A stretch of DNA of 64,000 nucleotides from positions 186,001 through 250,000 of the forward strand of contig NZ_JADGIK010000004.1 in assembly GCF_015234135.1 (NCBI RefSeq), written 5' to 3'. This DNA is from Faecalibacter rhinopitheci (lineage in GTDB: Bacteria > Bacteroidota > Bacteroidia > Flavobacteriales > Weeksellaceae). The notes under the pieces are model-generated. The model was not told the DNA's origin. It saw only the letters and a program-made list of their open reading frames with translations, and did not search any database. Below are positions 41,750 through 52,474 of the stretch, one piece after another. A program made the position numbers and the translations under genes. The stretch's first letter is position 1, and each line of letters opens with the position of its first letter.

Positions 41750-42302
41750 TATTCCGTAATTTTAGCATCAATTTAAAATTTCAAAAAACATACTCAATTT
41801 TTCTTATCATAAAATCTAGTAATTGGCAATAATTCTATACTCAAAATATTCATACAATTTAATAACTAGTTTCATTTATTTGCATTTTTCAAATAATGCA
41901 GTGGTATAGTTTTTTGATTTTGTTCATTGTAATAATTCAGTAAGAACACTTTTAGTATAGCCTTTTTTCTATGTCTTAGGATGTATATTTATTCTCTTAA
42001 TTTCTACTTTATTTTCAATCAAAATATATAAGTGTACATTATGTAATAGGAAATTTTTGATAAAATCTGTTGATTATATTTTTAAAAAAGGTGATTATTT
42101 AGCCATTTTAATTGTTTAAAATTTATCTAAGTGCTGTACTAATGTACTAACGTCCCAATGTCCGGAAGTTGAATGCGTGGTTTTTGGTATAACCTAAATC
42201 CAATACATTTTATTTTTCTTTTAAGCCTTATTTAATTAATAAATATAGTTTTTATTAATTATCAAAATGTTTATATTCGTATAAATCAAAACAAGCAAAA
42301 AG
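41750..42302. other. Intergenic region upstream of IcmF gene
   Basis: This 553-base AT-rich stretch has no plausible coding frame. A tandem GTACTAA repeat occurs near 42135 and a slightly more GC-rich patch at about 42140-42190. I see no RNA gene, cobalamin riboswitch B12-box or promoter that can be defended, although one might be expected before a B12 enzyme gene. Confidence 0.4.
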
Positions 42303-45300
42303 ATGTCTCAAATAGCTCAAGAAGAGAAAAAAGAAAGCTTTGTACATCCTGTACAAGAAGTTTACCAGCCAAAAAATAAAGTTCGTATTGTTACAGCAGC
42401 TGCCTTATTCGATGGTCACGATGCAGCCATTAATATAATGCGTCGTATCATACAATCTACAGGTTGTGAAGTAATTCATTTAGGACATGATAAATCGGTA
42501 GAAGATGTAGTAAATACAGCAATACAAGAAGATGCTAATGCAATTGCTGTAAGTTCTTACCAAGGCGGACATAACGAATATTTTAAATACATGTATGATT
42601 TGCTGCAAGAAAAAGGTGCTGGTCATATCAAAATCTTCGGTGGTGGAGGTGGAGTAATTCTACCAGAGGAAATCAAAGATTTGATGGAATACGGTATTAC
42701 TAGATTATATTCTCCTGATGATGGACGAGCTATGGGATTACAAGGTATGATTAATGATAAAGTGATGAAATCAGATTTCCCTACACCAGAATTAGAACTT
42801 CCCGTAGGAAAAAATGTATATCAATCCTTAAAAGATAAAGATGTTACGACGATAGCTCGACTAATTTCCTTGGCAGAAAATAGAGAAAAAGACTTCTTGA
42901 AATTATTCGATTTTAATAAAGTTGAAAATAAAAATGCACCTGTTTTAGGTATTACCGGAACTGGTGGAGCTGGAAAATCATCGATGGTAGATGAGTTGGT
43001 TCGTAGATTTTTAATCGATTTCCCTGAAAAAACTATAGCGTTAGTTTCAGTAGATCCATCTAAAAAGAAAACAGGTGGAGCACTTTTAGGTGATCGTATT
43101 AGAATGAATTCTATTAATGATCCACGTGTTTATATGCGTTCATTGGCTACGCGTCAATCGAACTTGGCTTTATCTAAATATGTTGAGGAGGCAATTCAAG
43201 TTTTGAAAGCAGCACAATACGATTTAATAATTTTAGAAACCTCAGGTATTGGACAATCCGATACAGAGATTTTAGATCATTCTGATGCTTCATTGTATAT
43301 CATGACTCCAGAATTTGGTGCAGCGACGCAATTAGAAAAAATTGATATGTTAGATTTTGCTGACATTGTAGCAATTAATAAATTTGATAAGCGTGGTGCT
43401 TTAGATGCTTTGCGCGATGTAAAAAAACAATATCAACGCAACCATAATTTATGGGATGTAAATCCAGATGAAATGCCTGTATTTGGTACAATTGCTTCTC
43501 AATTTAATGATCCAGGAACGAATCAATTGTACAAATCAATCATGGATAAAATTGTTGAAAAAACTGGAGCTGATCTAAAGTCTAATTTCGAGATTACAAA
43601 AGAAATGTCGGAAAAGATTTTCGTAATTCCTCCTGCAAGAACACGTTATTTATCAGAGATTGCAGAAAATAACCGTGGATATGATGCTAGAGCAAATGCT
43701 CAAAAAGAAGTTGCTCAAAAATTATATGGTTTCTTTAAAACCATTGAAACTCTTTCTGGAAAAGTACCAACTATTACAAAATTTGGTATTGAAATTACAG
43801 GTTTAGATAATGCAGATTTAGTGAAATTATTATTAGCTGAGTTTGATAAATTAAAAATGAATTTAGATCCTTTTAACTGGGAAGTAATTACAACTTGGGA
43901 TGAAAAGGTCAATAGATATAAAAATCCTGTGTATTCTTTCAAAGTACGTGACAAGGAAATCAAAATCCAAACGCATTCTGAATCATTATCACACTTACAA
44001 ATTCCTAAAATAGCTTTACCTAAATACGAAGCTTGGGGAGATATTTTACGTTGGGTTTTACAAGAAAACGTTCCTGGGGAATTCCCATTCACTTCAGGAT
44101 TATATCCATTCAAACGCGAAGGTGAAGACCCAACGCGTATGTTTGCTGGAGAAGGTGGCCCGGAAAGAACTAACCGACGTTTCCACTACGTTTCAAAAGG
44201 AATGCCAGCTAAGCGTTTATCTACAGCGTTTGACTCGGTAACTTTATATGGTAACGATCCAGGTTATCGTCCTGATATATACGGAAAAATCGGTAATGCA
44301 GGAGTATCAATTTGTTGTTTAGATGATGCTAAAAAATTATATTCTGGGTTTGATTTATCACATGCCATGACATCGGTATCGATGACTATTAATGGCCCAG
44401 CACCAATGTTGTTAGGATTTTTTATGAATGCAGCAATTGATCAAAACTGTGAAAAATACATCAAAGAGAATGGATTGGAAGCAGAAGTTGAAGCTAAAAT
44501 TGTATCGATTTATAAATCAAAAGGAGTTGAACGTCCATTTTACAATGGTGAACTTCCTGAAGGAAACGATGGCTTAGGATTGATGTTGTTGGGTGTTACA
44601 GGAGATCAAGTATTACCAGCCGATGTATATGCAGAAATTAAGAAAAATACATTAGCACAAGTTCGTGGTACGGTGCAAGCGGATATCTTAAAAGAAGATC
44701 AAGCACAAAATACTTGTATTTTCTCAACAGAGTTTGCTTTGCGTTTGATGGGAGATGTGCAAGAATATTTTATCAAAGAAAATGTACGTAATTTTTATTC
44801 TGTATCAATTTCAGGTTATCATATTGCCGAAGCAGGAGCTAATCCGGTAACTCAGTTAGCATTCACTTTAGCCAACGGATTTACGTATGTAGAGTACTAC
44901 TTATCTCGTGGAATGGATATCAATGCATTTGGTCCAAATTTATCATTCTTCTTCTCAAACGGAATAGATCCAGAATATTCAGTAATCGGTCGTGTAGCTA
45001 GAAGAATCTGGGCTAAAGCTTTGAAAAATAAATATGGAGCTAATGAAAGAGCTCAAATGTTGAAATACCACATTCAAACATCAGGACGTTCTTTACACGC
45101 ACAAGAAATTGATTTTAATGATATACGTACCACATTACAAGCATTGTATGCGATTTACGATAACTGTAATTCGTTACATACAAACGCTTACGACGAAGCG
45201 ATTACTACACCAACGGAAGAATCGGTTCGTAGAGCAATGGCAATTCAGTTAATCATAAACAAAGAATTAGGTTTAGCGAAAAATGAAAACCCAATTCAAG

Positions 45301-45764
45301 GTTCGTTTATTATTGAAGAATTGACAGATTTAGTTGAGGAAGCTGTATTAGCAGAATTCGACAGAATTACAGAACGTGGTGGAGTTCTTGGTGCAATGGA
45401 AACAATGTATCAACGTTCTAAGATTCAGGAAGAATCGTTATATTACGAAACATTGAAACACAATGGTGATTTCCCAATTATTGGAGTAAACACATTCTTG
45501 TCTTCAACGGGTTCTAAAACTGTAATTCCAGCAGAAGTAATTCGTGCAACCGAAGAGGAAAAACAGTTCCAAATTAAAACAAAAGAAAGTTTAAATGCGC
45601 GAAATGAAGATGCAGTTGCAAAAGCGTTAGATGCAGTACAAACAGCTGCTATAAGCAATAAAAATATTTTCGAAGTTTTAATGGATGCTTCTAAAGTGTG
45701 CTCGTTAGGACAAATCACTTCCGCATTGTTTGAAGTAGGTGGTCAGTACCGCAGAAATATGTAA
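42303..45764 (+). CDS. icmF: Fused isobutyryl-CoA mutase (IcmF)
   Basis: A 1153-residue fusion of a cobalamin-dependent acyl-CoA mutase with its own GTPase chaperone. The B12-binding domain (about 25-160) has the base-off motif [12 protein letters not shown] (His39 as lower ligand) and the FGGGGG loop. A MeaI-type GTPase follows (about 210-430: P-loop GTGGAGKSS 219-227, [25 protein letters not shown]). The mutase barrel occupies about 560-1100, with [34 protein letters not shown] and MTINGPAP. It probably interconverts isobutyryl- and butyryl-CoA in branched-chain carbon metabolism. Pivalyl-CoA-type substrates cannot be excluded by eye. Confidence 0.93.
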   Translation: MSQIAQEEKKESFVHPVQEVYQPKNKVRIVTAAALFDGHDAAINIMRRIIQSTGCEVIHLGHDKSVEDVVNTAIQEDANAIAVSSYQGGHNEYFKYMYDLLQEKGAGHIKIFGGGGGVILPEEIKDLMEYGITRLYSPDDGRAMGLQGMINDKVMKSDFPTPELELPVGKNVYQSLKDKDVTTIARLISLAENREKDFLKLFDFNKVENKNAPVLGITGTGGAGKSSMVDELVRRFLIDFPEKTIALVSVDPSKKKTGGALLGDRIRMNSINDPRVYMRSLATRQSNLALSKYVEEAIQVLKAAQYDLIILETSGIGQSDTEILDHSDASLYIMTPEFGAATQLEKIDMLDFADIVAINKFDKRGALDALRDVKKQYQRNHNLWDVNPDEMPVFGTIASQFNDPGTNQLYKSIMDKIVEKTGADLKSNFEITKEMSEKIFVIPPARTRYLSEIAENNRGYDARANAQKEVAQKLYGFFKTIETLSGKVPTITKFGIEITGLDNADLVKLLLAEFDKLKMNLDPFNWEVITTWDEKVNRYKNPVYSFKVRDKEIKIQTHSESLSHLQIPKIALPKYEAWGDILRWVLQENVPGEFPFTSGLYPFKREGEDPTRMFAGEGGPERTNRRFHYVSKGMPAKRLSTAFDSVTLYGNDPGYRPDIYGKIGNAGVSICCLDDAKKLYSGFDLSHAMTSVSMTINGPAPMLLGFFMNAAIDQNCEKYIKENGLEAEVEAKIVSIYKSKGVERPFYNGELPEGNDGLGLMLLGVTGDQVLPADVYAEIKKNTLAQVRGTVQADILKEDQAQNTCIFSTEFALRLMGDVQEYFIKENVRNFYSVSISGYHIAEAGANPVTQLAFTLANGFTYVEYYLSRGMDINAFGPNLSFFFSNGIDPEYSVIGRVARRIWAKALKNKYGANERAQMLKYHIQTSGRSLHAQEIDFNDIRTTLQALYAIYDNCNSLHTNAYDEAITTPTEESVRRAMAIQLIINKELGLAKNENPIQGSFIIEELTDLVEEAVLAEFDRITERGGVLGAMETMYQRSKIQEESLYYETLKHNGDFPIIGVNTFLSSTGSKTVIPAEVIRATEEEKQFQIKTKESLNARNEDAVAKALDAVQTAAISNKNIFEVLMDASKVCSLGQITSALFEVGGQYRRNM

Positions 45765-45790
45765 TTATATCACTTAAAAATACAATAAAG

Positions 45791-45819
45791 ATGCCTTCAA
45801 TTTTTGAAGGCATTTTTTA
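45791..45819 (+). terminator. Terminator of icmF
   Basis: ATGCCTTCAA (45791-45800) pairs with TTGAAGGCAT (45804-45813) around a TTT loop and is followed by a T run. Confidence 0.85.
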
Positions 45820-45909
45820 TACAGCGAATTTATTATATCATTATAATTTCCCTTTCGTATTGGTTTACTCATTTATGTTTATTATGTTTGCCCTTCAAGA
45901 ATATAAACT

Positions 45910-46023
45910 ATGATAACTTTTAACATTAACTACAAAAAGTATGGTCTTCCAGTGCTTATGTTATCATTAGCTTATCTGCATGACGATACTTTTTTAAGAA
46001 GCTCTAAAGAGTTTATTAATTAG
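45910..46023 (+). CDS. Possible small protein (37 residues)
   Basis: A frame MITFNINYKKYGLPVLMLSL continuing AYLHDDTFLRSSKEFIN and ending in TAG. The amino-acid mix is protein-like, but no start signal, conservation or promoter can be shown. It lies in the 419-base gap between icmF and the Gre-like gene, which is otherwise empty apart from the icmF terminator. It may be a fortuitous frame. Confidence 0.25.
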   Translation: MITFNINYKKYGLPVLMLSLAYLHDDTFLRSSKEFIN

Positions 46024-46183
46024 TCCCTGTTACGATCCGAAATAGGGAAACTTCACATTTTTTTAATTTAATAATAAACTTTTCGTTTTGTGAATTGATT
46101 TTTGCAGAATACTTTATTGTATTTTGTTTGGATCTATCGCGAAATCTTCTCACGGAATGAATTTTCAAAAAAACTAAGTATCA

Positions 46184-46561
46184 ATGTCAACAAATGTAAT
46201 TTTAACAACAGGAATTTATGATTTATTAAAAGATCATTTAAGAAGAAAAAAAGTAACCAAGGAACAAGAAGCGATTTTATTGGCACAACTAAAAAGTGCG
46301 AAACAAGTTTTAAGAAGAGATTTGCCGTCAGATATTGTAACGGTAAACACAAAAATAAAGGTGAAAGAATTAACTGAAAATAAGGAATTTGATGGTTTAT
46401 TAGTATCACCAAATAAAGCAAATTATAAAAAACAAAAATATTCTATTTTATCAGATTTAGGATTGGCAATTTTAGGCAAAAGAGTTGGAGAAACTATTGA
46501 CTGGCCAATGGCAGATGGAGTAAGAAAGTATCAAATAGTTGGTTCGGAACCATTATCATAA
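46184..46561 (+). CDS. GreA/GreB-type C-terminal domain protein
   Basis: A 125-residue protein. A helical N-terminus (YDLLKDHLRRKKVTKEQEA) precedes a domain with the Gre/Rnk FKBP-like pattern: DIVTVNTKIKVKELTENKEF, KQKYSILSDLGLAILGKRVG and ETIDWPMADGVRKYQIVG (about 50-122). It lacks the long coiled-coil of true GreA. It may bind RNA polymerase or a related target, but its activity is unproven. Similar short proteins are often mislabelled as acyl-carrier synthases. It stands alone, with a shared terminator. Confidence 0.75.
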   Translation: MSTNVILTTGIYDLLKDHLRRKKVTKEQEAILLAQLKSAKQVLRRDLPSDIVTVNTKIKVKELTENKEFDGLLVSPNKANYKKQKYSILSDLGLAILGKRVGETIDWPMADGVRKYQIVGSEPLS

Positions 46562-46564
46562 ATT

Positions 46565-46592
46565 AAAAAACCTGCAACATTGCAGGTTTTTT
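46565..46592. terminator. Bidirectional terminator
   Basis: AAAAAACCTGCA pairs with TGCAGGTTTTTT around a small ACAT loop. It sits between the Gre-like gene and the end of the convergent TonB-receptor gene. Confidence 0.85.
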
Positions 46593-48632
46593 TTATAGAA
46601 TAAATTTTGATCCAATTGTATAATTAATCGTTGCTGCAGGATTATAAAATCGATTTCCAAATGCATTTAAATCATACCCAGAACTATATTTAGAATTGTA
46701 TAAATTATTAATGCCTAAATATAAATTCAATTTTTTTCCATTTAAATTATAATTATATTCAACTAACATATTTCCAATGATATAGTCTTTTTCTTTCACA
46801 GTATTTGCATCATTAAGATATAAACTTGAGTTATAATAATTAGTATAATTAAATTTATAATTATTTAAAAAATCGAATCCAATATAAGATTGAATGGAAA
46901 ATTTAGAAATCCCTGGAATATTATGATTTGAATAATTGGTACTTCCTACTTGATAATCTTTGTACTTAAAATCATACACATGTCCATTCAATACAAAGTT
47001 TAAACCATTAAAAATAGCATGATTGAAGGTGAATTTTTTGGATTCTATGCTCCATTCAATACCATTTTGCATAGTTCCTCCAGCGTTTATAAAATAATCA
47101 TTTCCAGCATCATCTTGCCTTTTTACAATGGCTTCTTTCAGGCGATAATTAAAAGCACTTAGTTCTATAGTCCATTGATTAAACTTTTTTCGTAGTCCAA
47201 TTTCTTTATTCCACCCATGTTCTGCGTTCAAATTATTTTGAATTTTTTGATTAGATGATCGCACTTCTTCTGTCGTTGGCGATGATATTCCTTTAGCGAT
47301 TTTTCCACGAACAGAAAATGTAGGGGTTAAGATATAGTTAATCCCAAGCTGAGGTAGCCACTGATTTTTAAATTTACGTTTACCTTCTTCAAAATCTGGA
47401 AATATTGTCTCCCAATTATATTTTGTTGTATATAAGCTTAATGACGCGTCTACAAACCATTTATTTGTAAAATTAATGTGTTGGCTAGCATAAAAAGATC
47501 CATTCAAAGTTTGTAAATTATCAAATTTTTGAGGATTACCTTTTTCACCTAAATTGTTATCATAATTTTGAAATTCTGTCGAATTATAACCAATTTCAGT
47601 GCCAATTCTTGTATTTAATGTGACATCATTTATTTGATTTTTATAATCTATATAAGATCGTCCTTGAATATTATTTTCCTTCCGTTTTTCAAAATTTGAA
47701 ATAAATGGATTTTGAAAATCTGTATAGCTGGTTTGGATAAGCGTAAATTGTTTCCAATGTTCATTTATATTCAAAATGTGATTAATTCCTGCGAGTAAAG
47801 TTTTATTTATAATCCCAGTTTTTTGATCTTTTGCACTAGGCAAAGTTGGAGTTGATAAGCGAGATTGTTTTCGATTATTGTTCATTTGTTCCAAAGTAAG
47901 TCCACCTGGTGTCTCATAATCCATGGCTGTATAGAGCAACATGAGATTAATTTCGTTTGATGGAGAATATTTCCATTGATCTTTTAAAAATAATGATGAT
48001 CTTTTAATCTTTGATTGATCCCGATATCCATTGGATTGATAATGACTTTGACCTATTTGTAACCCATGTTTTCCTAATCGCTTACCAACTTGAATACTTT
48101 CATTAAATTGGCCAAAACTACCCGTTCCTACATTCGCTTTAATATTATTATTTTGATTGGATTGAAGTAAAACTATACCACCAGTTTCTGATCCATATTC
48201 TCCGCCTTGTGGACCTTTCATTATATCAATGTTTTTTATAAATTGTGGCTCAATCAGATTAAGATAAGCATTACCTGTAGCATCTGTTAATAAGAAATCA
48301 TCAAAATATATTTTTACATTTCGAACGCCAAATGGTGATCTAATTGTACTTCCTCTCAACGATAAGCGAAAACTTCCAGGAGAACGTTCTTCCATTTTAG
48401 TTCCTGGAATAAAATTAAAACTCTCTAACAATCGTTCTGGGTGATTTAATTTCAATAAATCTGAGTTTATCTGATTAACTGATGTAGTTGACTCAAACTG
48501 CAAAGTTTTTCGCTGGAAAGACTCAATAACAACCTCGTTTAATTGTTGGATACTATCATTATTTTGAGCTTTAGAGTTTTGACTAAAAAAAAGAATTGGT
48601 AAATAGATGAATAAATTTTGATGAATTTTCAT
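46593..48632 (-). CDS. TonB-dependent outer-membrane receptor
   Basis: A 679-residue receptor that imports a scarce substrate through the outer membrane with energy from TonB. It has a signal peptide (about 1-22, FLPILFFSQNSKAQ) and a plug domain (about 45-165: FRLSLRGSTIRSPFGVRNVK, IDIMKGPQGGEYGSETGGIV). The rest is an alternating beta-barrel that ends NYTIGSKFIL. There is no N-terminal carboxypeptidase-like domain and no SusD partner, so it is not a SusC protein. The ligand may be a siderophore, metal or cobalamin; the sequence does not say. It is upstream in reading order of nothing obvious but lies beside the sugar dehydrogenase gene on the same strand. Confidence 0.9.
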   Translation of the reverse strand: MKIHQNLFIYLPILFFSQNSKAQNNDSIQQLNEVVIESFQRKTLQFESTTSVNQINSDLLKLNHPERLLESFNFIPGTKMEERSPGSFRLSLRGSTIRSPFGVRNVKIYFDDFLLTDATGNAYLNLIEPQFIKNIDIMKGPQGGEYGSETGGIVLLQSNQNNNIKANVGTGSFGQFNESIQVGKRLGKHGLQIGQSHYQSNGYRDQSKIKRSSLFLKDQWKYSPSNEINLMLLYTAMDYETPGGLTLEQMNNNRKQSRLSTPTLPSAKDQKTGIINKTLLAGINHILNINEHWKQFTLIQTSYTDFQNPFISNFEKRKENNIQGRSYIDYKNQINDVTLNTRIGTEIGYNSTEFQNYDNNLGEKGNPQKFDNLQTLNGSFYASQHINFTNKWFVDASLSLYTTKYNWETIFPDFEEGKRKFKNQWLPQLGINYILTPTFSVRGKIAKGISSPTTEEVRSSNQKIQNNLNAEHGWNKEIGLRKKFNQWTIELSAFNYRLKEAIVKRQDDAGNDYFINAGGTMQNGIEWSIESKKFTFNHAIFNGLNFVLNGHVYDFKYKDYQVGSTNYSNHNIPGISKFSIQSYIGFDFLNNYKFNYTNYYNSSLYLNDANTVKEKDYIIGNMLVEYNYNLNGKKLNLYLGINNLYNSKYSSGYDLNAFGNRFYNPAATINYTIGSKFIL

Positions 48633-48690
48633 GGCAATTAAAGGTATTGTTTCAAAAAAAGTGGCAATTAATAATTACCACTTTTAGATA

Positions 48691-49923
48691 TTATTTTTTA
48701 GCTATGCGATATAGTTTTCCATTATCACCAACTGCATATAAATGTCCATCTTTTCCTGTAACCATATCACGAATTCTATCTTTTTGATCTAATAAAATAT
48801 GTTCTTCACCTACCACTTTATTACCTTCTATTACAAGACGTACTAAAGCCTGTTTTATCATTCCGCCAACGAATAGATTTCCTTTCCATTCCTCAATACT
48901 TCCGGTATAGAATTCTGCTCCACTAGGTGCAATAACTGGATCCCAATAGTAATTTGGTTGCTCTAATCCTTGGTGCTTAGTCGCTCCGTCTGAAATTTTT
49001 CCACCAGCATATTCAATACCATAAGTAATAGTTGGCCATCCGTAATTTTTTCCTGGTTGTATTAAATTTAGTTCATCTCCACCACGAGGTCCATGTTCTA
49101 CTTCCCAAAGTTCTCCTTTGTCGTTAAAAGCTAAACTCTGTGGACTACGATGTCCTAAACTATATATCTCAGGTAAAGCATCTTTGTTATCCATAAATGG
49201 ATTTCCTGGTGCAGCCTTTCCATCCGTAGTTATTTTAATAATTTTCCCTAATGGAGATTTCAAATCTTGAGCATATTTTCGCATTTCATCATCTGATCTT
49301 TCCCCAAATGAAGCATATAAATATCCTTCTTTATCAAATACTAAACGGCTTCCGTAATGTAATCCACTATCGTGTGAGGGGAATGTTCTGTAAATAATCT
49401 GTACATTTTCCACTTTGGTTTCATCTAAGGAGAGTTTTCCTTTGGCTATTGACGTCTGATCATTTTTACTACCATCTGTAGCAGGTTCTGAGAAAGTCCA
49501 ATAAATTGTACGATTAGAATCAAAATTAGGATCTAAAATAACATCTAATAATCCACCTTGATTATATTGATTAACTTTAGGTAAGCCTGTAACTTTTTTA
49601 ATTTCGTAAGGTTTTTGTAAATCAACAATCATCATATATCCGGATTTCTCAGTCATTAATAATTTTCCGTCAGGAAGATTAACAATGGCCCAAGGTAAAC
49701 CTAGACTTTCATTTACCACTAAAACTTCGTAAGCTGATTTTGTTTTAATGTAATTTGCTCTAGTTTGACCATCAAATGCAGGTTTGTACTCTGTATTAGC
49801 TGCTTCTGTTTCTTTGGCTATACTATCATTTATTGTACTATCTTTCTCAGTTGTTGATTTTGAATTATTTGTACAAGAGAATAAAAAAGCCACTGAAAGT
49901 GTTAAAGTTGCAATATTTTTCAT
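48691..49923 (-). CDS. PQQ-dependent sugar dehydrogenase-like lipoprotein
   Basis: A 410-residue glucose/sorbosone dehydrogenase-type beta-propeller. The start MKNIATLTLSVAFLFSCTNN places a lipobox Cys near residue 17; a TTG seven codons upstream is less likely. Family motifs include GLPWAIVNLPDGKLLMTEKSG, GGLLDVILDPNF, SLGHRSPQSLAFNDKGELWE, VEHGPRGGDELNLIQPGKNYGWP and APSGAEFYTG. The protein would sit in the periplasm or on the cell surface and oxidise a sugar with PQQ, if PQQ is available. The neighbouring TonB receptor on the same strand could supply a cofactor or substrate, but this is speculative. Confidence 0.87.
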   Translation of the reverse strand: MKNIATLTLSVAFLFSCTNNSKSTTEKDSTINDSIAKETEAANTEYKPAFDGQTRANYIKTKSAYEVLVVNESLGLPWAIVNLPDGKLLMTEKSGYMMIVDLQKPYEIKKVTGLPKVNQYNQGGLLDVILDPNFDSNRTIYWTFSEPATDGSKNDQTSIAKGKLSLDETKVENVQIIYRTFPSHDSGLHYGSRLVFDKEGYLYASFGERSDDEMRKYAQDLKSPLGKIIKITTDGKAAPGNPFMDNKDALPEIYSLGHRSPQSLAFNDKGELWEVEHGPRGGDELNLIQPGKNYGWPTITYGIEYAGGKISDGATKHQGLEQPNYYWDPVIAPSGAEFYTGSIEEWKGNLFVGGMIKQALVRLVIEGNKVVGEEHILLDQKDRIRDMVTGKDGHLYAVGDNGKLYRIAKK

Positions 49924-50048
49924 GGGATGTAATTTAACTTCCAATTTACTATTTTTATTTTAAAATATAATTCCCTAAAATAAGTGAAGAGAATAATGCT
50001 ATATTGATATTTTTGTGTATTATATTATACGATTGTAAAAAATTATAA

Positions 50049-51065
50049 ATGAAAGAATTTTTACTTAAAAAAAATATAGAAATTACTCCGAAGCGATATT
50101 TTATAGATGCCATGGGAGCAATGGCTTACGCTTTATTTGCAACATTATTAGTAGGTACGATTCTTAAAACTATTGGTGATGAGCTAGATATCTCATTTTT
50201 AAAGAATATTGTATGGCCTTTAGCCAATCAAGCAACTGGTCCAGCTATTGCTTTAGCCATTGCATTTAGTCTAAAAGCGCCCCAGTTAGTAATGTTTTCA
50301 AGTACTATTGTGGGTATATCAGCATATCAAATTGGTGGACCTTTGGGAGTTTTTCTGTCGACTATTTTCGCAGTAGAAATTGGAAAATTGGTTGCTGGTG
50401 AAACCAGAGTCGATATTATTTTAACTCCAATTATAACAGTTTTAGTAGGTGTTGGTGTAGCTCAAATTATTGGGCCTAGCGTTATGCAAATAATGAAATG
50501 GATTGGTGAAATTATTATGATTGCTACTGAATCTAATCCTTTTGTTATGAGTATTATTATTGCAATTGTAATAGGATTGGTTTTGACACTTCCTATTTCA
50601 TCTGCTGCATTGTGCCTCATGTTAGAATTAGACGGATTGGCTGCTGGAGCTGCTACTATTGGCTGTTGCGCACAAATGATAGGATTTGCAACAATTAGTT
50701 TTAAAGATAATGGGATCGGAGGGTTGTTAGCCCAAGGATTGGGAACTAGTATGGTTCAGATGCCTAATATTTATAAAAATTGGAAAATTTGGATTCCACC
50801 AACTTTGGCAGCTGGTGTTATTGGACCTATTGCAATTATATTTTTTCAAATGACAAATTCTTCTTTAGAATCTGGAATGGGAACTTGTGGTTTTGTGGGA
50901 CAGATTGGAACCTTTAATGCTATGAAATCCTCTTTTTCATCTACATATATTTTAATAACAATAATCGGATTACAATTTTTGTTGCCTGCTTTGCTTTCTT
51001 TTCTATTTTATATCATCTTAAAAAAATGGAATTGGATAAAAGATGGAGATATGAAGATAAACTAA
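50049..51065 (+). CDS. EIIC-like membrane permease (PTS_EIIC_2 type)
   Basis: A 338-residue protein with about nine transmembrane helices, matching the PTS EIIC-like membrane family. It has MGAMAYALFATLLVGTILKT, LANQATGPAIALAIAFSL and GLAAGAATIGCCAQMIGFAT. The final segment reads SSLESGMGTCGFVGQIGTF. There are no EIIA, EIIB, HPr or EI genes in the neighbourhood, and Flavobacteriales often lack a sugar PTS. It may be a transporter or receptor that does not use phosphoenolpyruvate. The substrate is unknown. It is divergent from the dehydrogenase gene and shares a terminator with the next gene. Confidence 0.82.
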   Translation: MKEFLLKKNIEITPKRYFIDAMGAMAYALFATLLVGTILKTIGDELDISFLKNIVWPLANQATGPAIALAIAFSLKAPQLVMFSSTIVGISAYQIGGPLGVFLSTIFAVEIGKLVAGETRVDIILTPIITVLVGVGVAQIIGPSVMQIMKWIGEIIMIATESNPFVMSIIIAIVIGLVLTLPISSAALCLMLELDGLAAGAATIGCCAQMIGFATISFKDNGIGGLLAQGLGTSMVQMPNIYKNWKIWIPPTLAAGVIGPIAIIFFQMTNSSLESGMGTCGFVGQIGTFNAMKSSFSSTYILITIIGLQFLLPALLSFLFYIILKKWNWIKDGDMKIN

Positions 51066-51093
51066 TAAAGGTTGAAATTTTTCAACCTTTATT
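51064..51093. terminator. Bidirectional terminator between EIIC-like and DUF3472 genes
   Basis: AATAAAGGTTGAA (51064-51076) pairs perfectly with TTCAACCTTTATT (51081-51093) around an ATTT loop. Confidence 0.85.
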
Positions 51094-51099
51094 TTAAAA

Positions 51100-52356
51100 T
51101 TATGGTAAAGAATTAAGATCAATTTGTGGAGGAATATTTTCAGAATTGAATTGGAATAAAGTATTTGGCTGCGTTATTTCGTTAAAAAAACCTCCCATTT
51201 TTAAGAAATAACCTGCACGAGTAGTTCCTCCAGTAGCATCAACGCGTTGATTCGCTTTATAGGTTGCATCTACTGTAAATTTTGCTGATGTTACTTTTTT
51301 CCATTGACCATCGTACACCCATTGGTTGTTATATTGAGCTTTTCTAGTAAAATAACCTTGATTAGGGTCAAAATTCTCTAAAAATGAATGAAATCGTTTT
51401 AAATAAGTATCTGTTTTTGGACGTTTAAAACTCGCAATTAGTTTCCATTTAGAAGTTTCCGGTATGTAAAACCAAGCTGAATAAATTGTGTTTCCATTTC
51501 TATCAGGTTCACCTTTTAATAAAAATCGATATGTATCGTTTGCTTTCCAATTATAACGTAAAAAACTTTGTCCTCCTGAGCCTTCGTTGCCAAATTCGCC
51601 AGTATACACATCTTCCCCTTTTCGTAGTAGTTTAATTTTATCTTCTTCTGGAATACTTTTAGGATCATCTGTGACAAATGGACTCCAAACAGAAAATAAA
51701 ATACGCCTTTCTGTACTAGAATTAACTTGCATTCCAAAATATCCTTCTGCAAAACCATTTGCCATAAAATAAGAACCTATTTGGTCTTGACCTTTTGGCA
51801 CAACAATTTCGCTGTAATAATATGACACGTTTTTTTCGGTAGGAATTTCATAAGATAAGTGACAAGATGGACCGCGCCTTGCCCAATAAAAATACTCAGG
51901 ATTATTGCTATAAACTATTCCTTTATCTGTTGCTGCTCCAGAAATAATTATATCATCAAAAGCTATATTCTTGTTTTTTGTTTTTAATTCTACGTAATAG
52001 TATCCAGGTTTTGTAACTGTATATGAGCCTAAATTTAAAAGTGTATTATTTTCTTCCCATACTATTGTTTTATGGGTTTTATTAAATTCAACTTCTAATT
52101 CAGTCTTAAATTTTGTATTACCTTTTAATTTAATATCAATATTTCCACTTCCTAATAATTTGAAGTATAGTCTTTTAATTTTTTTATTATCAAGAGAAAT
52201 ATCTTCTTTTTGACTAGTCAAACTTTTTATAGATGGATTAATTTCAAATCCATTACCAGTAAATGGAATGCTATAACTTGTATAGTCTTGTGCATTAATT
52301 TCACTAATTGTGAGTAATAGACTACATATTGTAGTTAGGTAAATCGTTTTATTCAT
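51100..52356 (-). CDS. Exported DUF3472 protein with N-terminal DUF5077-like domain
   Basis: A 418-residue exported protein with a signal peptide (MNKTIYLTTICSLLLTISEINAQ). The N-terminal part (about 25-140) is a beta-sandwich resembling DUF5077 (YSIPFTGNGFEINPSI...GYYYVELKTKNKN). The rest (about 160-400) matches DUF3472: WARRGPSCHLSYEIPTEKNV, YYSEIVVPKGQDQIGSYFMA, FLLKGEPDRNGNTIYSAWF and WKKVTSAKFTVDATYKANQR. DUF3472 proteins are typical of Bacteroidota and Actinobacteria and probably bind glycans. No catalytic residues are known. Confidence 0.85.
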   Translation of the reverse strand: MNKTIYLTTICSLLLTISEINAQDYTSYSIPFTGNGFEINPSIKSLTSQKEDISLDNKKIKRLYFKLLGSGNIDIKLKGNTKFKTELEVEFNKTHKTIVWEENNTLLNLGSYTVTKPGYYYVELKTKNKNIAFDDIIISGAATDKGIVYSNNPEYFYWARRGPSCHLSYEIPTEKNVSYYYSEIVVPKGQDQIGSYFMANGFAEGYFGMQVNSSTERRILFSVWSPFVTDDPKSIPEEDKIKLLRKGEDVYTGEFGNEGSGGQSFLRYNWKANDTYRFLLKGEPDRNGNTIYSAWFYIPETSKWKLIASFKRPKTDTYLKRFHSFLENFDPNQGYFTRKAQYNNQWVYDGQWKKVTSAKFTVDATYKANQRVDATGGTTRAGYFLKMGGFFNEITQPNTLFQFNSENIPPQIDLNSLP

Positions 52357-52474
52357 ATCTGTGTTTAATTATCTAAATTTATATTTAATTATTGATTTAT
52401 ATATTTTTTAATAAGAGAAAATAAATGTTTTTAAAGTAATTTTGCAAGAATACATAAAAAAAAATTTTTTTTAA

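Noticed and set aside
43715-44113. Minus-strand frame of about 130 codons inside icmF
   Set aside because: It lies wholly within a well-conserved coding region and has no promoter or recognisable domain.
50049-51065. Evidence of a sugar PTS in this organism
   Set aside because: One EIIC-like membrane protein without EI, HPr, EIIA or EIIB does not show a working PTS.
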